Notes under the pieces: generated by a model
Told to the model about the DNA's origin: nothing
Database searches by the model: none
What the model saw: the letters and a program-made list of their open reading frames with translations, nothing else
In this document: positions 44,337 to 53,085 of the stretch, piece after piece
How positions within the stretch are numbered: the first letter of the stretch is position 1
Layout: each line of letters starts with the position of its first letter
Translations under genes and position numbers: made by a program
NCBI RefSeq assembly: GCF_900114875.1
Contig: NZ_FPKW01000001.1
Span: forward strand, 1 to 64,000
From: Chryseobacterium limigenitum
GTDB lineage: Bacteria > Bacteroidota > Bacteroidia > Flavobacteriales > Weeksellaceae
Direction: 5' to 3'
DNA: 64,000 bases

Positions 44337-45087
44337 AAGGAATTATTTTTTCTTGAATAAGTTTAGCTTTCAGGGTATCCGCATATTTATGAGCAAATTT
44401 TTCTTTTTCAACTTTTGGAAGACTGAAATAAAAATCATTTCTGGCCTCCTTTAAATCATATTCTTCATTTTCATTTCCTGGTCTATCAACCACTTCTAGG
44501 TAATGAACATAATGTCCAAATTCGTGTAATAATGTTCTGTAAAGCTGTGTATTCCTTGACGGTTCGGATTTTAAATCAGCAAAGAATTCTCTTTTATTTT
44601 CATTGAAAATATGTCCGTCCTGTTTGAGCCTTTCAAACTCTTTTTGATCTTCAATGCTTTGTTTTCTTGGCCAGATGATTTTTTTATTTAAATCAATTGT
44701 ATCTAAAATAATGGCAGGAAAGTATTCATTTTCAAATTCATAACTATAAACCAATCTTCCCCACACCGAAGAAATAATTTCTTCTTTTCTTTTAGACTGT
44801 CTTAGAATGATGAATTTTAAATCTCCATAATCTTCAGATGGAATGTGCTGAATAATTTTAACCAAATCATTAACAGAACATGAGTGCATTGAATTTTCGC
44901 GAGTTTCTTCTACTACAAATAAAAATTCATGATTATTAATAACTCTGATTTCCTTTTGATACTTTTCAATCCTTTCATAAAAAGAGAGTAATGTTCCATA
45001 GGGTGTAGGAATTTTAAGCTTATTATTTTGTCCAAAGCCTTGGTTTTCGGTTCCTATATTTCGGTTTCTTCGGGTTGGGTTGAACAT
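44323..45087 (-). CDS. Putative zinc metallopeptidase (HEFGH)
   Basis: A 254-residue cytosolic protein with the zincin motif HEFGH at 188-192 in TLLHEFGHYVHYLEVV. A later helix EKEKFAHKYADTLKAKL could supply the third ligand. There is no signal peptide. The first 170 residues are not recognisable. It overlaps the DUF2306-like gene by 14 bases and follows the Nudix gene by 12, so all three may be one transcript. Peptidase activity is inferred only from the motif. Confidence 0.65.
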   Translation of the reverse strand: MFNPTRRNRNIGTENQGFGQNNKLKIPTPYGTLLSFYERIEKYQKEIRVINNHEFLFVVEETRENSMHSCSVNDLVKIIQHIPSEDYGDLKFIILRQSKRKEEIISSVWGRLVYSYEFENEYFPAIILDTIDLNKKIIWPRKQSIEDQKEFERLKQDGHIFNENKREFFADLKSEPSRNTQLYRTLLHEFGHYVHYLEVVDRPGNENEEYDLKEARNDFYFSLPKVEKEKFAHKYADTLKAKLIQEKIIPFEYL

Positions 45088-45099
45088 ACATTTTCAATT

Positions 45100-45681
45100 C
45101 TACATAATATTTTTCACCCTCACATGCTGCAACAACATAATCGTCTTCGCATCCTTCATTTCACCAGAATCAATCATGGCAAGCGCATCATCAAAGGCAA
45201 GTTCTAAAACCTCAATATCTTCTCCTTCTTCTTCCAATCCGCCACCATCAGTGGTTTTCATTTCCTTGGAATATTCAGCGATGAAGAAATGAAGAATTTC
45301 AGTTACAGAACCAGGTGACATGTAAGATTCAAAAACCTTTTCAACTTTTGAGATCTTGTAGCCGGTTTCTTCTTCGGTTTCTCTTTTGATGCATTCTTCG
45401 GGATTGTCGTTGTCCAATAATCCGGCGCAGGTTTCAATAAGCATTCCGTCTGAATTTCCGTTGATATAAGTCGGTAAGCGGAATTGTCTCGTTAAAATAA
45501 CGGTTTTCAGATCTTGATTATACAAGAGAATTGTTGCGCCATTTCCTCTGTCATAAGCTTCTCTGCTTTGGGTTTGCGCGGAACCGTTGCTGTTTATTTT
45601 TTCGTAGGTGATTTTATTTAAAGTATACCAGTTGTTTGATAAAATTTCTGTTTTTAAGATCTTTACTTTGCTATTTTGCAT
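45100..45681 (-). CDS. Nudix hydrolase, NudK-like
   Basis: A 193-residue hydrolase with the Nudix box GLLDNDNPEECIKRETEEETGY, which fits the G-x5-E-x7-R-E-x-x-E-E-x-G pattern with the four metal-binding carboxylates. Upstream YDRGNGATILLYNQDLKTVILTRQFRLPTYINGN and downstream YMSPGSVTEILHFFIAEY match the GDP-mannose pyrophosphatase (NudK)/ADP-ribose pyrophosphatase group. The substrate is a nucleoside diphosphate linked to another group; GDP-mannose is the best guess. Confidence 0.88.
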   Translation of the reverse strand: MQNSKVKILKTEILSNNWYTLNKITYEKINSNGSAQTQSREAYDRGNGATILLYNQDLKTVILTRQFRLPTYINGNSDGMLIETCAGLLDNDNPEECIKRETEEETGYKISKVEKVFESYMSPGSVTEILHFFIAEYSKEMKTTDGGGLEEEGEDIEVLELAFDDALAMIDSGEMKDAKTIMLLQHVRVKNIM

Positions 45682-45735
45682 TATGAGTGTGTTCAGTGTT
45701 AAAATTTTAAACTTGTATCAAGAGTTAATGTTGAA

Positions 45736-46308
45736 CTATAACTGTTGAAGATAAGTTAGTTTCGAGTTCTTGATAAATTCTTCCGGAGTAGTGTCTTTTG
45801 TTGCCTCTTTATTGGTCAATTCAATGATATAAATAGGCGTTCCCTGAATTTTGCTGTCGTTGCATAAAAGCTTAAATCTTTTGATTTTTGGATCTGTACT
45901 TAATGAAACAAGCTCATCAGAAGAATTAATTCTCATATTGTTCACATCAAAAGAAGCACGAGGATCTTTTTGAAGTTTTAAAAATCTTTTCTGACTTTTA
46001 TCTGTTGTTTCATCAAGGAATTTTTCCATCTGATAATCCGTCAGAAGCTGTGGATAAATGAGCCCTTCCTGTAAAAATGATTGAGTAGTTTTATCAGATT
46101 TATTGTAATTAATTATCTTGTCATCAAACTGAACAAAATTATCCTTTATGATTATTTTACCTTCAAATTTTTTATAATTTTTCTTTTTGTAATCATTTTT
46201 AAAATGTTCAACAATTGCCTTATCCTTTGAGCTTAAAGCTTCCTTTTTTTGAGCAAAAGTCGTCATTGATAATGATAAACAAAGACCTAATGAAAATAGC
46301 AGTTTCAT
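45736..46308 (-). CDS. Secreted protein of unknown function
   Basis: A 190-residue protein with a signal peptide (MKLLFSLGLCLSLSMTTFAQ). The mature part is Lys-rich, with no cysteine pairs apart from one Cys in LLCNDSKIQG. It ends with KNSKLTYLQQL. The order here (18 bases behind the epimerase gene) suggests a shared transcript. I do not recognise the family. Confidence 0.7.
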   Translation of the reverse strand: MKLLFSLGLCLSLSMTTFAQKKEALSSKDKAIVEHFKNDYKKKNYKKFEGKIIIKDNFVQFDDKIINYNKSDKTTQSFLQEGLIYPQLLTDYQMEKFLDETTDKSQKRFLKLQKDPRASFDVNNMRINSSDELVSLSTDPKIKRFKLLCNDSKIQGTPIYIIELTNKEATKDTTPEEFIKNSKLTYLQQL

Positions 46309-46326
46309 AATTTTTGTAATTTTTAT

Positions 46327-47235
46327 TTATTTTTTGTTGAGCAGATCTTCCAAAGCTGTTTTTAAATCAGGGAATTCAAACTGAAATCCTGCATTCTGAA
46401 TTTTTTGTGAAGATGCTCGTGAACCTTCCAGCAAAGCGTCTGCCAATTCTCCAAATATCAGTTTTAAAACAAAACTCGGAACATTTGGCATAAACAGTGG
46501 TTTTTTCACCACTTCAGCGATTTTCTTAGTTAAATTTTCGTTTGTTGTATGTTGTGGTGAGTTGGCATTGTAAGCGCCTTCTATATGTGAATTTTTTAAA
46601 GCAAATTCATAAATAGAGCAAATATCATTCACATGAATCCATGGCATATATTGTTTTCCGCTTCCGAGAGGCGAACCGATGCCTAAATTGATCGTTGGCA
46701 ACATCTTTTTTAAAGCTCCTTCTTTTTCTGAAAGTACCACCGCTGTACGTATTTTTACAACTCTTTCGGCAAGATTCTGTTCTTTAAAATCATCTGCAGA
46801 TTTTTCCCAGAGAACAACAACTTCACTTAGAAAATCATTTCCGGGTTCGTCGCCTTCAGTATAAATTTTTTCCGTTGTTATAGTTCCGTAATAATTAATT
46901 CCTGAAGCTGAAATGAAAGATTTAAGTTTAATATTTTTCTTCTTTAAAGTATCTAAAAGTAACCTTGCAGAATCTACACGGCTTGAAATCAATTCTTTTT
47001 TCCGCTCATCAGTCCAGCGTTTTTCAGAAATGTTGGCGCCGGCTAAATGAATGATGTGAGCTACATTTTCAAAAGCAGATTCATCGATCGTTCCATTTTT
47101 GATGTCCCATTCGAAGTCGTTATCACGTTGTTTTTTTCGGGTTAAAAATCGTACGGAATATTCTTTTTCAAGCTTTTTGTATAGTTCTTGGGCAACCATT
47201 CCGTTGGCTCCGGTGATTAAAACAACTTCTTTCAT
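46327..47235 (-). CDS. TIGR01777-family NAD-dependent epimerase-like protein
   Basis: A 302-residue extended short-chain dehydrogenase. The Rossmann motif is TGANGMVAQELYKKL near the N-terminus. HLAGANISEKRWTDERKKEL, SASGINYYG and MPWIHVNDICSIYEFA are hallmarks of the YfcH/SDR39U1 group (TIGR01777), and the C-terminal DUF1731 segment VPSFVLKLIFGELADALLEGSRAS is present. These proteins are widespread but the reaction is unknown. It lies upstream of the secreted protein gene and 27 bases downstream of the zinc-ribbon gene. Confidence 0.9.
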   Translation of the reverse strand: MKEVVLITGANGMVAQELYKKLEKEYSVRFLTRKKQRDNDFEWDIKNGTIDESAFENVAHIIHLAGANISEKRWTDERKKELISSRVDSARLLLDTLKKKNIKLKSFISASGINYYGTITTEKIYTEGDEPGNDFLSEVVVLWEKSADDFKEQNLAERVVKIRTAVVLSEKEGALKKMLPTINLGIGSPLGSGKQYMPWIHVNDICSIYEFALKNSHIEGAYNANSPQHTTNENLTKKIAEVVKKPLFMPNVPSFVLKLIFGELADALLEGSRASSQKIQNAGFQFEFPDLKTALEDLLNKK

Positions 47236-47262
47236 AATAATTAAATTTAAGTTTAATACAGA

Positions 47263-47607
47263 TTATGCTTGATTTTTTACAATCAAAACAAAATCATCTT
47301 CTAACAATTTATAGCCGTAATCATAAATAAATTTGTACTCGGAACCGTTTTTATAGACTTTAAAGTTGGTGAAATAATCAAAATCAAAACCCAAGCCATC
47401 TAATTTAGATTTGGGAACTTTGGTTTTACCATCAACATTGATTTCTCCTAAGATCCTGTAATTTTTGCGAAGTTTATTATTCACATTTCGCATAAAATTA
47501 TTAGAATCTTTATTCTGTTTATTGTTATAGGCATTTCGGCAGGCATCGTTGCAGAATTTTTTATCTGATCGGCCGATAATTTTTTCGCCACATTCAAGAC
47601 AATCCAT
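47263..47607 (-). CDS. Small zinc-ribbon protein
   Basis: A 114-residue protein with an N-terminal zinc ribbon, C3-x2-C6 and C18-x3-C22 in MDCLECGEKIIGRSDKKFCNDACRNAY. The rest is a small basic domain ending LLEDDFVLIVKNQA. Proteins with this ribbon plus tail are frequent in Flavobacteriia, with no known role; binding nucleic acid is possible. It is six bases downstream of the HPP gene. Confidence 0.8.
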   Translation of the reverse strand: MDCLECGEKIIGRSDKKFCNDACRNAYNNKQNKDSNNFMRNVNNKLRKNYRILGEINVDGKTKVPKSKLDGLGFDFDYFTNFKVYKNGSEYKFIYDYGYKLLEDDFVLIVKNQA

Positions 47608-47613
47608 AATTTT

Positions 47614-48210
47614 TTACTTTTTCATTCTGTGTGTATGTTTTTTTCTTAATAATTTAATCAGCCTGTTGTGGGTAGGGTAGCTTCTGTTTGCCGTGAGATT
47701 GTTGAAAAATAGTGCAACAATCAATAATATAATACAACCCGACAAAACAGGGGAAACCACGTACCAATAGCCTAATTCAGGGATTTTTCCGGTTGAACTT
47801 ACAGCGATCAAAGCCGTTGCACCGCCCGGTGGGTGGAGGGTTTTTGTGTATTGCATCACTATGATAGAGAAAGCGACCGCTAACGGGGCTGAGAGCCAGA
47901 TAATATCAGGAACAATTTTATAAACCGTAACGCCGACAATGGCAGAAAGTACATGCCCTCCAATTAAATTTCTAGGCTGCGCCAAAGGGCTTTGAATGGC
48001 TCCGTAAATCAAAACACTCGAGGCGCCGAAAGAACCTATCAAAAATACATTTTCGGCCTGTAAAAGCTGATGAGATTGGATAAATGCAATAAGCCCAATT
48101 CCAAAAAATGCGCCTAAAAACGACCAGAAATGTTCTTTATAATCAACCAGTGTTTCTTTATAAATCACATATTTTGATACTCTGAATGTTCTTTTTATTG
48201 TCTTCTTCAT
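47614..48210 (-). CDS. HPP-family membrane protein
   Basis: A 198-residue inner-membrane protein with four helices. The name-giving HPPGGATALIAV follows TKTLH at about residue 127. FGASSVLIYGAIQSPLAQPRNLIGGHVLSA is the other conserved block. In cyanobacteria an HPP protein transports nitrite; here the substrate is unknown. The C-terminus is very basic (RKKHTHRMKK). Its ATG directly follows the stop of the arginase remnant, so it probably uses what is left of that operon's promoter. Confidence 0.88.
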   Translation of the reverse strand: MKKTIKRTFRVSKYVIYKETLVDYKEHFWSFLGAFFGIGLIAFIQSHQLLQAENVFLIGSFGASSVLIYGAIQSPLAQPRNLIGGHVLSAIVGVTVYKIVPDIIWLSAPLAVAFSIIVMQYTKTLHPPGGATALIAVSSTGKIPELGYWYVVSPVLSGCIILLIVALFFNNLTANRSYPTHNRLIKLLRKKHTHRMKK

Positions 48211-48517
48211 TTATTCTTCTTTATTTTTATAATTTGAATTACATTTTCTATGAAAGGTTGTTTTTTTAAGAATAAGTTCTGACTGTTTTTTAGCATATTC
48301 AATGATCTGATCGGGGTTTTTGACTAGAATTTCTTCATCAGATGCATAGCGTATTCGGGAGTTTCTAATCTGAAAATATTATTGGCTTCAATTCTTTTAT
48401 GAAAATCAAATTTTCTGAGCCAGTCAGGAAGTTTTTTGACCCCGGGTTCAATCCCGTGTTTTTTTTTGTCAATCCCAAATTGAGAGGAAACTCAAAAATA
48501 TTGATATCCCTATTCAT
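48211..48517 (-). pseudogene. Arginase-family remnant with two frameshifts and 3' truncation
   Basis: ATG 48517 begins MNRDINIFEFPLNLGLTKK, the usual N-terminus of flavobacterial arginase-family proteins. A shift at the nine-A tract (48459-48467) leads to HGIEPGVKKLPDWLRKFDFH and then RIEANNIFRLETPEYAM. A second shift near 48341 leads to SDEEILVKNPDQIIEYAKKQ and SELILKKTTF, and the frame closes at 48211. The metal-binding domain, about 280 residues, is gone. The three frames line up in the order of an intact gene, which rules out chance. It is non-functional. Confidence 0.72.
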
Positions 48518-48687
48518 ATCATAATCTTTGTTCAAATATACATAATTATCCGATTGTAAACGACTACAAACGAATTTAAATAGTTTTATACCGATTCTGA
48601 TTTTCAATTTCTACAACCTTTGCCACAGAGATTTGAGAAAACAGTGAACGTCTCTTATCTGATTATTAATTAAAAAAATATATACGT

Positions 48688-49020
48688 ATGTCACTAAGAA
48701 ACAAAGTAACCTTAATCGGTTATACAGGAAAAGAAGTAGAAATTGTAAACTTTGATAGCGGTGCTACAAAGGGAAGCGTATCGTTAGCAACGAATGATCA
48801 TTACACCAATGCAAAAGGTGAAAAGGTGGAAGAAACACAATGGCATAATTTGGTATTTTTCGGGAAAGTTACAGAGATCTTTCAAAAATATGTTCCCAAA
48901 GGAAAAGAGATTGCTATTGAAGGAAAATTAACGTACAGATCTTATGATGACAAAGACGGTGTAAAGCGATATATTACAGAGATCAGAGTCGATGAAATCT
49001 TACTATTAGGAGGTAAATAA
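48688..49020 (+). CDS. ssb: Single-stranded DNA-binding protein (short form)
   Basis: A 110-residue OB-fold protein: MSLRNKVTLIGYTGKEVEIV, then TQWHNLVFFGKVTEIFQKYVPKG and KLTYRSYDDKDGVKRYITEI are typical of bacterial SSB. It lacks the acidic C-terminal tail ending DDDxPF through which the main SSB recruits other proteins, and stops right after the OB fold (ILLLGGK). It is therefore probably an accessory SSB paralogue. It lies 17 bases upstream of the HRDC gene, with which it is probably co-transcribed. Confidence 0.92.
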   Translation: MSLRNKVTLIGYTGKEVEIVNFDSGATKGSVSLATNDHYTNAKGEKVEETQWHNLVFFGKVTEIFQKYVPKGKEIAIEGKLTYRSYDDKDGVKRYITEIRVDEILLLGGK

Positions 49021-49037
49021 CGGCAAAAATACAAACG

Positions 49038-49496
49038 ATGAAAGTAAAAATTTTTAAAATAAGATTACCTGAAGAATTTCTTTATCAGGATCAGAAAACG
49101 CTGGATAGTTTTCTCGAATCTAATGAAATCATTAAAGTTGAAACTGCTTTTGTACAAGATGAAAATTATTGGTCTGTTGTTTTATATTTTGAGGAATTAA
49201 GGCTGAAACAATCTTCAAATACAGTAAAAGAAACCAAAACAGCTAAATATTCTCTGGAAGATGATACACTTAATTATGATGAGGAAAAGATTTTAGATGC
49301 CTTGAAGTTATGGCGTTCAGAAAAGGCAAAAGAACAAAATCTTCCGACATACTTTATTGCAACCAATAAAGAACTGATGTCTGTTGCGAAATATAAACCC
49401 GCTAAAAAAGAAGAGTTGCTAGATATCAAAGGTTTTGGAAAACATAAAATTGAAAATTATGGTGAAGAAATATTAGAAATTCTCGAAAGTATCTGA
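49038..49496 (+). CDS. HRDC-domain protein
   Basis: A 152-residue protein. Residues about 80-150 are an HRDC domain (ALKLWRSEKAKEQNLPTYFIATNKELMSVAKYKPAKKEEL, then IKGFGKHKIENYGEEILEIL), a nucleic-acid-binding module usually at the end of RecQ helicases or RNase D. The first 75 residues have no recognised fold. Together with the upstream SSB paralogue it suggests a small single-strand DNA transaction unit. No helicase is attached. Confidence 0.85.
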   Translation: MKVKIFKIRLPEEFLYQDQKTLDSFLESNEIIKVETAFVQDENYWSVVLYFEELRLKQSSNTVKETKTAKYSLEDDTLNYDEEKILDALKLWRSEKAKEQNLPTYFIATNKELMSVAKYKPAKKEELLDIKGFGKHKIENYGEEILEILESI

Positions 49497-49542
49497 ATTT
49501 TTCATAGATCAACAGAACACAAATGATGAAAATAAAAATGAG

Positions 49543-49572
49543 AAGTCGACGAATTCATTCTTCGACTTTTTT
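49543..49572 (+). terminator. Terminator after the ssb-HRDC unit
   Basis: AAGTCGA (49543-49549) pairs with TCGACTT (49562-49568), followed by T residues. Confidence 0.6.
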
Positions 49573-49601
49573 ATGGAGCTTAAAAAGTCCTTTCAATTCC
49601 T

Positions 49602-49609
49602 TATTTTTG
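49602..49609 (+). promoter_or_regulatory. -7 box of the hisS promoter
   Basis: TATTTTTG matches TAnnTTTG, 41 bases before the hisS ATG. Confidence 0.4.
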
Positions 49610-49650
49610 CAAGACTTATCAATTATTAATCATCATTTATCAATTATAAA

Positions 49651-51000
49651 ATGAAGCCAAGTTTAGCAAAAGGGACGAGAGATTTTACAGCAGAAGAAGT
49701 TTCAAGAAGAAAATACATCATTAATATTTTACAGAAGAACTTCGAATTATTTGGATTCCAGCCATTGGAAACGCCAAGCTTTGAAAATCTTTCAACATTA
49801 ACAGGGAAATACGGAGAAGAAGGAGATCGCTTGATTTTTAAGATTTTAAACTCAGGAGATTATACTTCTAAAGTGAATCAGGAAGATTGGGACAATAAAA
49901 GTCATCAAAAACTTACGTCTCAAATCTCTGATAAAGCCCTTCGTTACGACCTTACCGTACCTTTTGCAAGATTCGTAGCAATGAATCACGGGAAATTAAC
50001 TTTCCCTTACAAACGTTATCAAATTCAACCGGTTTGGAGAGCAGATCGTCCTCAAAAAGGGAGATTCAGAGAGTTTTATCAATGTGATGCAGACGTTGTA
50101 GGAAGCGAAAGTCTTTTTCAGGAAGTAGATTTGGTTCAATTATACTTAAAATCCTTTGCGGACTTAAAAGTTCCTGTGACGATTCATTTAAACAACAGAA
50201 AAATTCTTTCTGGATTAGCTGAATACGCAGGAATTACAGATAAATTAATTGATTTCACTGTCGCTCTTGACAAGCTTGATAAAATTGGAAAAGAAGGTGT
50301 TGTTAAAGAATTATTAGAAAGAGAAATTTCTCAGGAATCGATTGATAAATTAGATTTTCTATTCACTCAATCCGATGATGCACTTGAAAATCTACTTCAA
50401 TTAAAAGAAAAGTTTGTAGGAAATGAAGTTGGAACAAAAGGAGTTGAAGAATTAGAATTTGTTCTGACAAAATCTATAAGTCTTGGTGTTGATATTCAAA
50501 ATCTTGTTTTTGATATTACTCTGGCGAGAGGATTAGATTATTATACGGGAGCAATTTTCGAGGTGAAAGCTGACGAAGTTCAGATGGGTTCCATCGGTGG
50601 TGGCGGAAGATATGACAATCTTACTGAGGTTTTCGGAGTGAAAAATATCCCCGGAATCGGAATTTCTTTCGGTCTTGACAGAATTTATCTTGTTGTAGAA
50701 GAACTTGGGCTTTTCCCTGAAGAAGCTACCTCTAAAGTTGAATATTTGTTTGCCAATTTCGGAGGTGAAGAAACGTTGGAAGCTTTAAAATTGATCATGC
50801 AGTTAAGAGAAAAAGGAATTTCAGCAGAATTATATCCCGAAAATGCAAAAATCGGAAAACAATTTACTTACGCAGAAAAGAAAGGAATTAAAAATCTTGT
50901 TTTTTTAGGTGAAGAAGAACTTAAAAACGGAACAGTTACTTTTAAAGATCTTGCAGCCGGAGAGCAGAAAACGGTTTCTTTGGAGAAGTTTTTAGGGTAA
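49651..51000 (+). CDS. hisS: Histidyl-tRNA synthetase
   Basis: A 449-residue class II aminoacyl-tRNA synthetase. Motif 1 lies near [12 protein letters not shown], motif 2 is [25 protein letters not shown], motif 3 is [11 protein letters not shown], and the histidine-specific sequence is [15 protein letters not shown]. The C-terminal anticodon-binding domain spans about residues 350-449. Length fits the family. The gene is monocistronic with its own terminator, and its codon use looks like that of the neighbouring genes. Confidence 0.96.
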   Translation: MKPSLAKGTRDFTAEEVSRRKYIINILQKNFELFGFQPLETPSFENLSTLTGKYGEEGDRLIFKILNSGDYTSKVNQEDWDNKSHQKLTSQISDKALRYDLTVPFARFVAMNHGKLTFPYKRYQIQPVWRADRPQKGRFREFYQCDADVVGSESLFQEVDLVQLYLKSFADLKVPVTIHLNNRKILSGLAEYAGITDKLIDFTVALDKLDKIGKEGVVKELLEREISQESIDKLDFLFTQSDDALENLLQLKEKFVGNEVGTKGVEELEFVLTKSISLGVDIQNLVFDITLARGLDYYTGAIFEVKADEVQMGSIGGGGRYDNLTEVFGVKNIPGIGISFGLDRIYLVVEELGLFPEEATSKVEYLFANFGGEETLEALKLIMQLREKGISAELYPENAKIGKQFTYAEKKGIKNLVFLGEEELKNGTVTFKDLAAGEQKTVSLEKFLG

Positions 51001-51023
51001 TTCTCCGAAGGAATATAAAATAG

Positions 51024-51052
51024 AAAAGCATTATCAAAACGATAATGCTTTT
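51024..51052. terminator. Bidirectional terminator after hisS
   Basis: AAAAGCATTATC (51024-51035) and GATAATGCTTTT (51041-51052) form a perfect 12-bp stem. Confidence 0.88.
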
Positions 51053-51061
51053 TGTAATAGA

Positions 51062-51352
51062 TTAATATTGGCTATTATTCCAATTGTCATTAATCCAATT
51101 TTTAATATTCAATTGACTATGAATATTTGATGGAACTTCATTTCTAATCATTTTTTCGATTTTTGTAGCTGATGCTTTTTGTGTGAAATTCCAACTACTA
51201 CAAAGTTTGTTAATGAAATAAATGATTTCATAGCCTTCTTTTCTATTTAATAGAGTGCTATCTGGTTCTCCTGTCACTTTCGGATTATCTGGAGCTATTG
51301 CTGTCCATGAATAATCTTTAAAATAAAGATCTGCTTGTGTAATTACTGCCAT
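51062..51352 (-). CDS. Small protein of unknown function
   Basis: A 96-residue protein from ATG 51352 (MAVITQADLYFKDYSW); a TTG at 51370 is a less likely start. It has no signal peptide. A TACTTTTG promoter-like box precedes it (51368-51375 on the minus strand). The central NRKEGYEIIYFINKLCSSW is helical, and the end has IHSQLNIKNWINDNW. I do not recognise a family; similar short proteins exist singly in Flavobacteriia, but function is unknown. Confidence 0.6.
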   Translation of the reverse strand: MAVITQADLYFKDYSWTAIAPDNPKVTGEPDSTLLNRKEGYEIIYFINKLCSSWNFTQKASATKIEKMIRNEVPSNIHSQLNIKNWINDNWNNSQY

Positions 51353-51425
51353 AATAAAAGTTTTATCCAAAAGTAATTTAGGATAAATTAATAGCCTTAT
51401 GGTTTTCCGTATTTTAGAAAAAAAT

Positions 51426-51433
51426 TATATTTG
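51426..51433 (+). promoter_or_regulatory. -7 box for the PH/SHOCT gene
   Basis: TATATTTG is an exact TAnnTTTG match, 30 bases before the ATG at 51464. Confidence 0.5.
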
Positions 51434-51463
51434 TAATATTTACGATTCAACAAAAACTAAATC

Positions 51464-52003
51464 ATGAGCGAAAAATCAAGACTTGACGAAATAAAAGACG
51501 AACTGGAAAAGCTAGACATCAACCCTACAATTTTTGCCAGAAAAGAAATCCGTGAATTACCGGAGATTCTTTCTAGAGACGAGAAAATAGTTTATCTCGT
51601 TGAAGGAAGAAATAAAACTACCAAACATCACATCATTTTGGTGGCTACCGACAGAAGGTTGATTTTTGTGGATAAAGAATTCATGTACGGACTAAAGGTT
51701 GAAGATTTTTCATATGATAAAGTCAGTTCAATTCAATATGAAAAAGAGTTTATGCTGGCGTCAATAGATATTCATATTTCAGAAAATATTCTTGAGATCG
51801 ATGGAGTAGGAAAATATTATGCAGAGCTGTTTTGCGAAAAAGTAAGAAACTTTATGGCTCAACCGAAAGAAGCGTTTCAGCCTAAAAGTGAACCTACAGT
51901 TTTAGATCAATTGGAACAGTTAGGAAGACTGAAAGAAAATGGAGTTGTAACGGAAGAAGAATTTGCAGAACAAAAGCAGAAACTTCTTGAAAAACTTCAA
52001 TAA
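51464..52003 (+). CDS. Bacterial PH-domain and SHOCT-domain protein
   Basis: A 179-residue cytosolic protein. Residues about 40-130 form a YokE-like PH domain (ILSRDEKIVYLVEGRNKT, VATDRRLIFVDKEFMYG, EDFSYDKVSSIQYEK). Residues about 150-179 are a SHOCT module (LEQLGRLKENGVVTEEEFAEQKQKLLEKL), a short C-terminal oligomerisation or membrane-targeting helix pair. It is a short paralogue of the next gene. These proteins are common but unexplained. Confidence 0.85.
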   Translation: MSEKSRLDEIKDELEKLDINPTIFARKEIRELPEILSRDEKIVYLVEGRNKTTKHHIILVATDRRLIFVDKEFMYGLKVEDFSYDKVSSIQYEKEFMLASIDIHISENILEIDGVGKYYAELFCEKVRNFMAQPKEAFQPKSEPTVLDQLEQLGRLKENGVVTEEEFAEQKQKLLEKLQ

Positions 52004-52110
52004 ATTGTTTCATTCGAATAAAAATTAAACACAAATTCGTAATTTGGATTATTCTAAAGGAGTTTATGCTCCGTTTGATATAATTTAAAAACTATTAAAC
52101 CAAAAACCAG

Positions 52111-53085
52111 ATGGATATCATTTGCGCATTATGCGGAACACCCTTAACGTCGATGGATACGCTTTTGGGCGAAAATAAACTGTCGGACGGCAGTATTTTA
52201 TGCAATAAATGCTTTAATAAGGCGACAAATATTAATAAAGACCTTGTAAATTCAATCGGAAGTTTTAATCTTGCGGAAGTAAGAGGAATTATCCTTGGCG
52301 GAAAAATTGACGATTTCGAAGAAAATATTGCTACACCAACTCTTGAAACTCCAAAAATTGAAATACCTGTCAATACTTTTTTTGATCCAAACGGTTTTCA
52401 GGATTACGATCAGCCTACAAGACTTGATGATATTAAAGATCAAATCGTTGCACTTAATGCTAAACTGAGCATTTTTGTAGACAGCGAAGTGAAAGAATTG
52501 GTGAATATATTGGATAATGGAGAAAAAATTATCGCTATTGCAGAAGGAAAATACTTAGGTAATAACCGTGAAGGTATTGTTTTCTCTACACAAAAAAGAG
52601 TGGTGTTTATCGATAAAAAATTCTTTGGAGGTGTTGTAGAAAATGAATTTATGCATGATAAAATTACTTCTATAGAATATGATTCGGGTATTCTGACATC
52701 TTCAATGAAAATATATGCATCCGGCATTACTGCGGAATTTAAATTATATAATAAACATGCAGCAAAAGCATTTTATGATGGAGTAAAAGATTATATCGGT
52801 CGTTCCGGAAAGGTGCAGCAGCAATCATTTAAACAAGAAAGCATCCAGATTTCTATAAATGATCATACATTCGGATCTCAAAATCAAAGTTCGCCATTTG
52901 ATATATTTAAGCAAGTTATTTCCAAACCTCAGCAACAGCCTGAAAAAGCTCCGGAGAATGTAGAAAAAGAACCTGCTGAAGCTATTTTTGAACAATTGGA
53001 AAAACTGGGAAAACTGAGAGAGATGGGAGTGTTGACAGAAGCAGAATTTGCAGAACAGAAAAAGAAATTATTGGGAAGATTATGA
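52111..53085 (+). CDS. DUF4428 / PH / SHOCT-domain protein
   Basis: A 324-residue protein with the same core as its neighbour plus an N-terminal zinc-binding DUF4428 (CALCGTPLTSMDTLLGENKL, then CNKCFNKA; four Cys). A linker to about residue 95, the PH domain (VFSTQKRVVFIDKKFFGG, MHDKITSIEYDSG) at about 130-230, a Gln/Pro-rich spacer, and a SHOCT end (QLEKLGKLREMGVLTEAEFAEQKKKLLGRL) follow. It overlaps the membrane-protein gene by four bases (ATGA), so the pair is translationally coupled. Confidence 0.85.
   Translation: MDIICALCGTPLTSMDTLLGENKLSDGSILCNKCFNKATNINKDLVNSIGSFNLAEVRGIILGGKIDDFEENIATPTLETPKIEIPVNTFFDPNGFQDYDQPTRLDDIKDQIVALNAKLSIFVDSEVKELVNILDNGEKIIAIAEGKYLGNNREGIVFSTQKRVVFIDKKFFGGVVENEFMHDKITSIEYDSGILTSSMKIYASGITAEFKLYNKHAAKAFYDGVKDYIGRSGKVQQQSFKQESIQISINDHTFGSQNQSSPFDIFKQVISKPQQQPEKAPENVEKEPAEAIFEQLEKLGKLREMGVLTEAEFAEQKKKLLGRL

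Noticed and set aside
48438..48458. GGGTTCAATCCC resembling a tRNA T arm
   Set aside because: No acceptor stem, anticodon arm or CCA-side pairing surrounds it; it lies in the arginase remnant.
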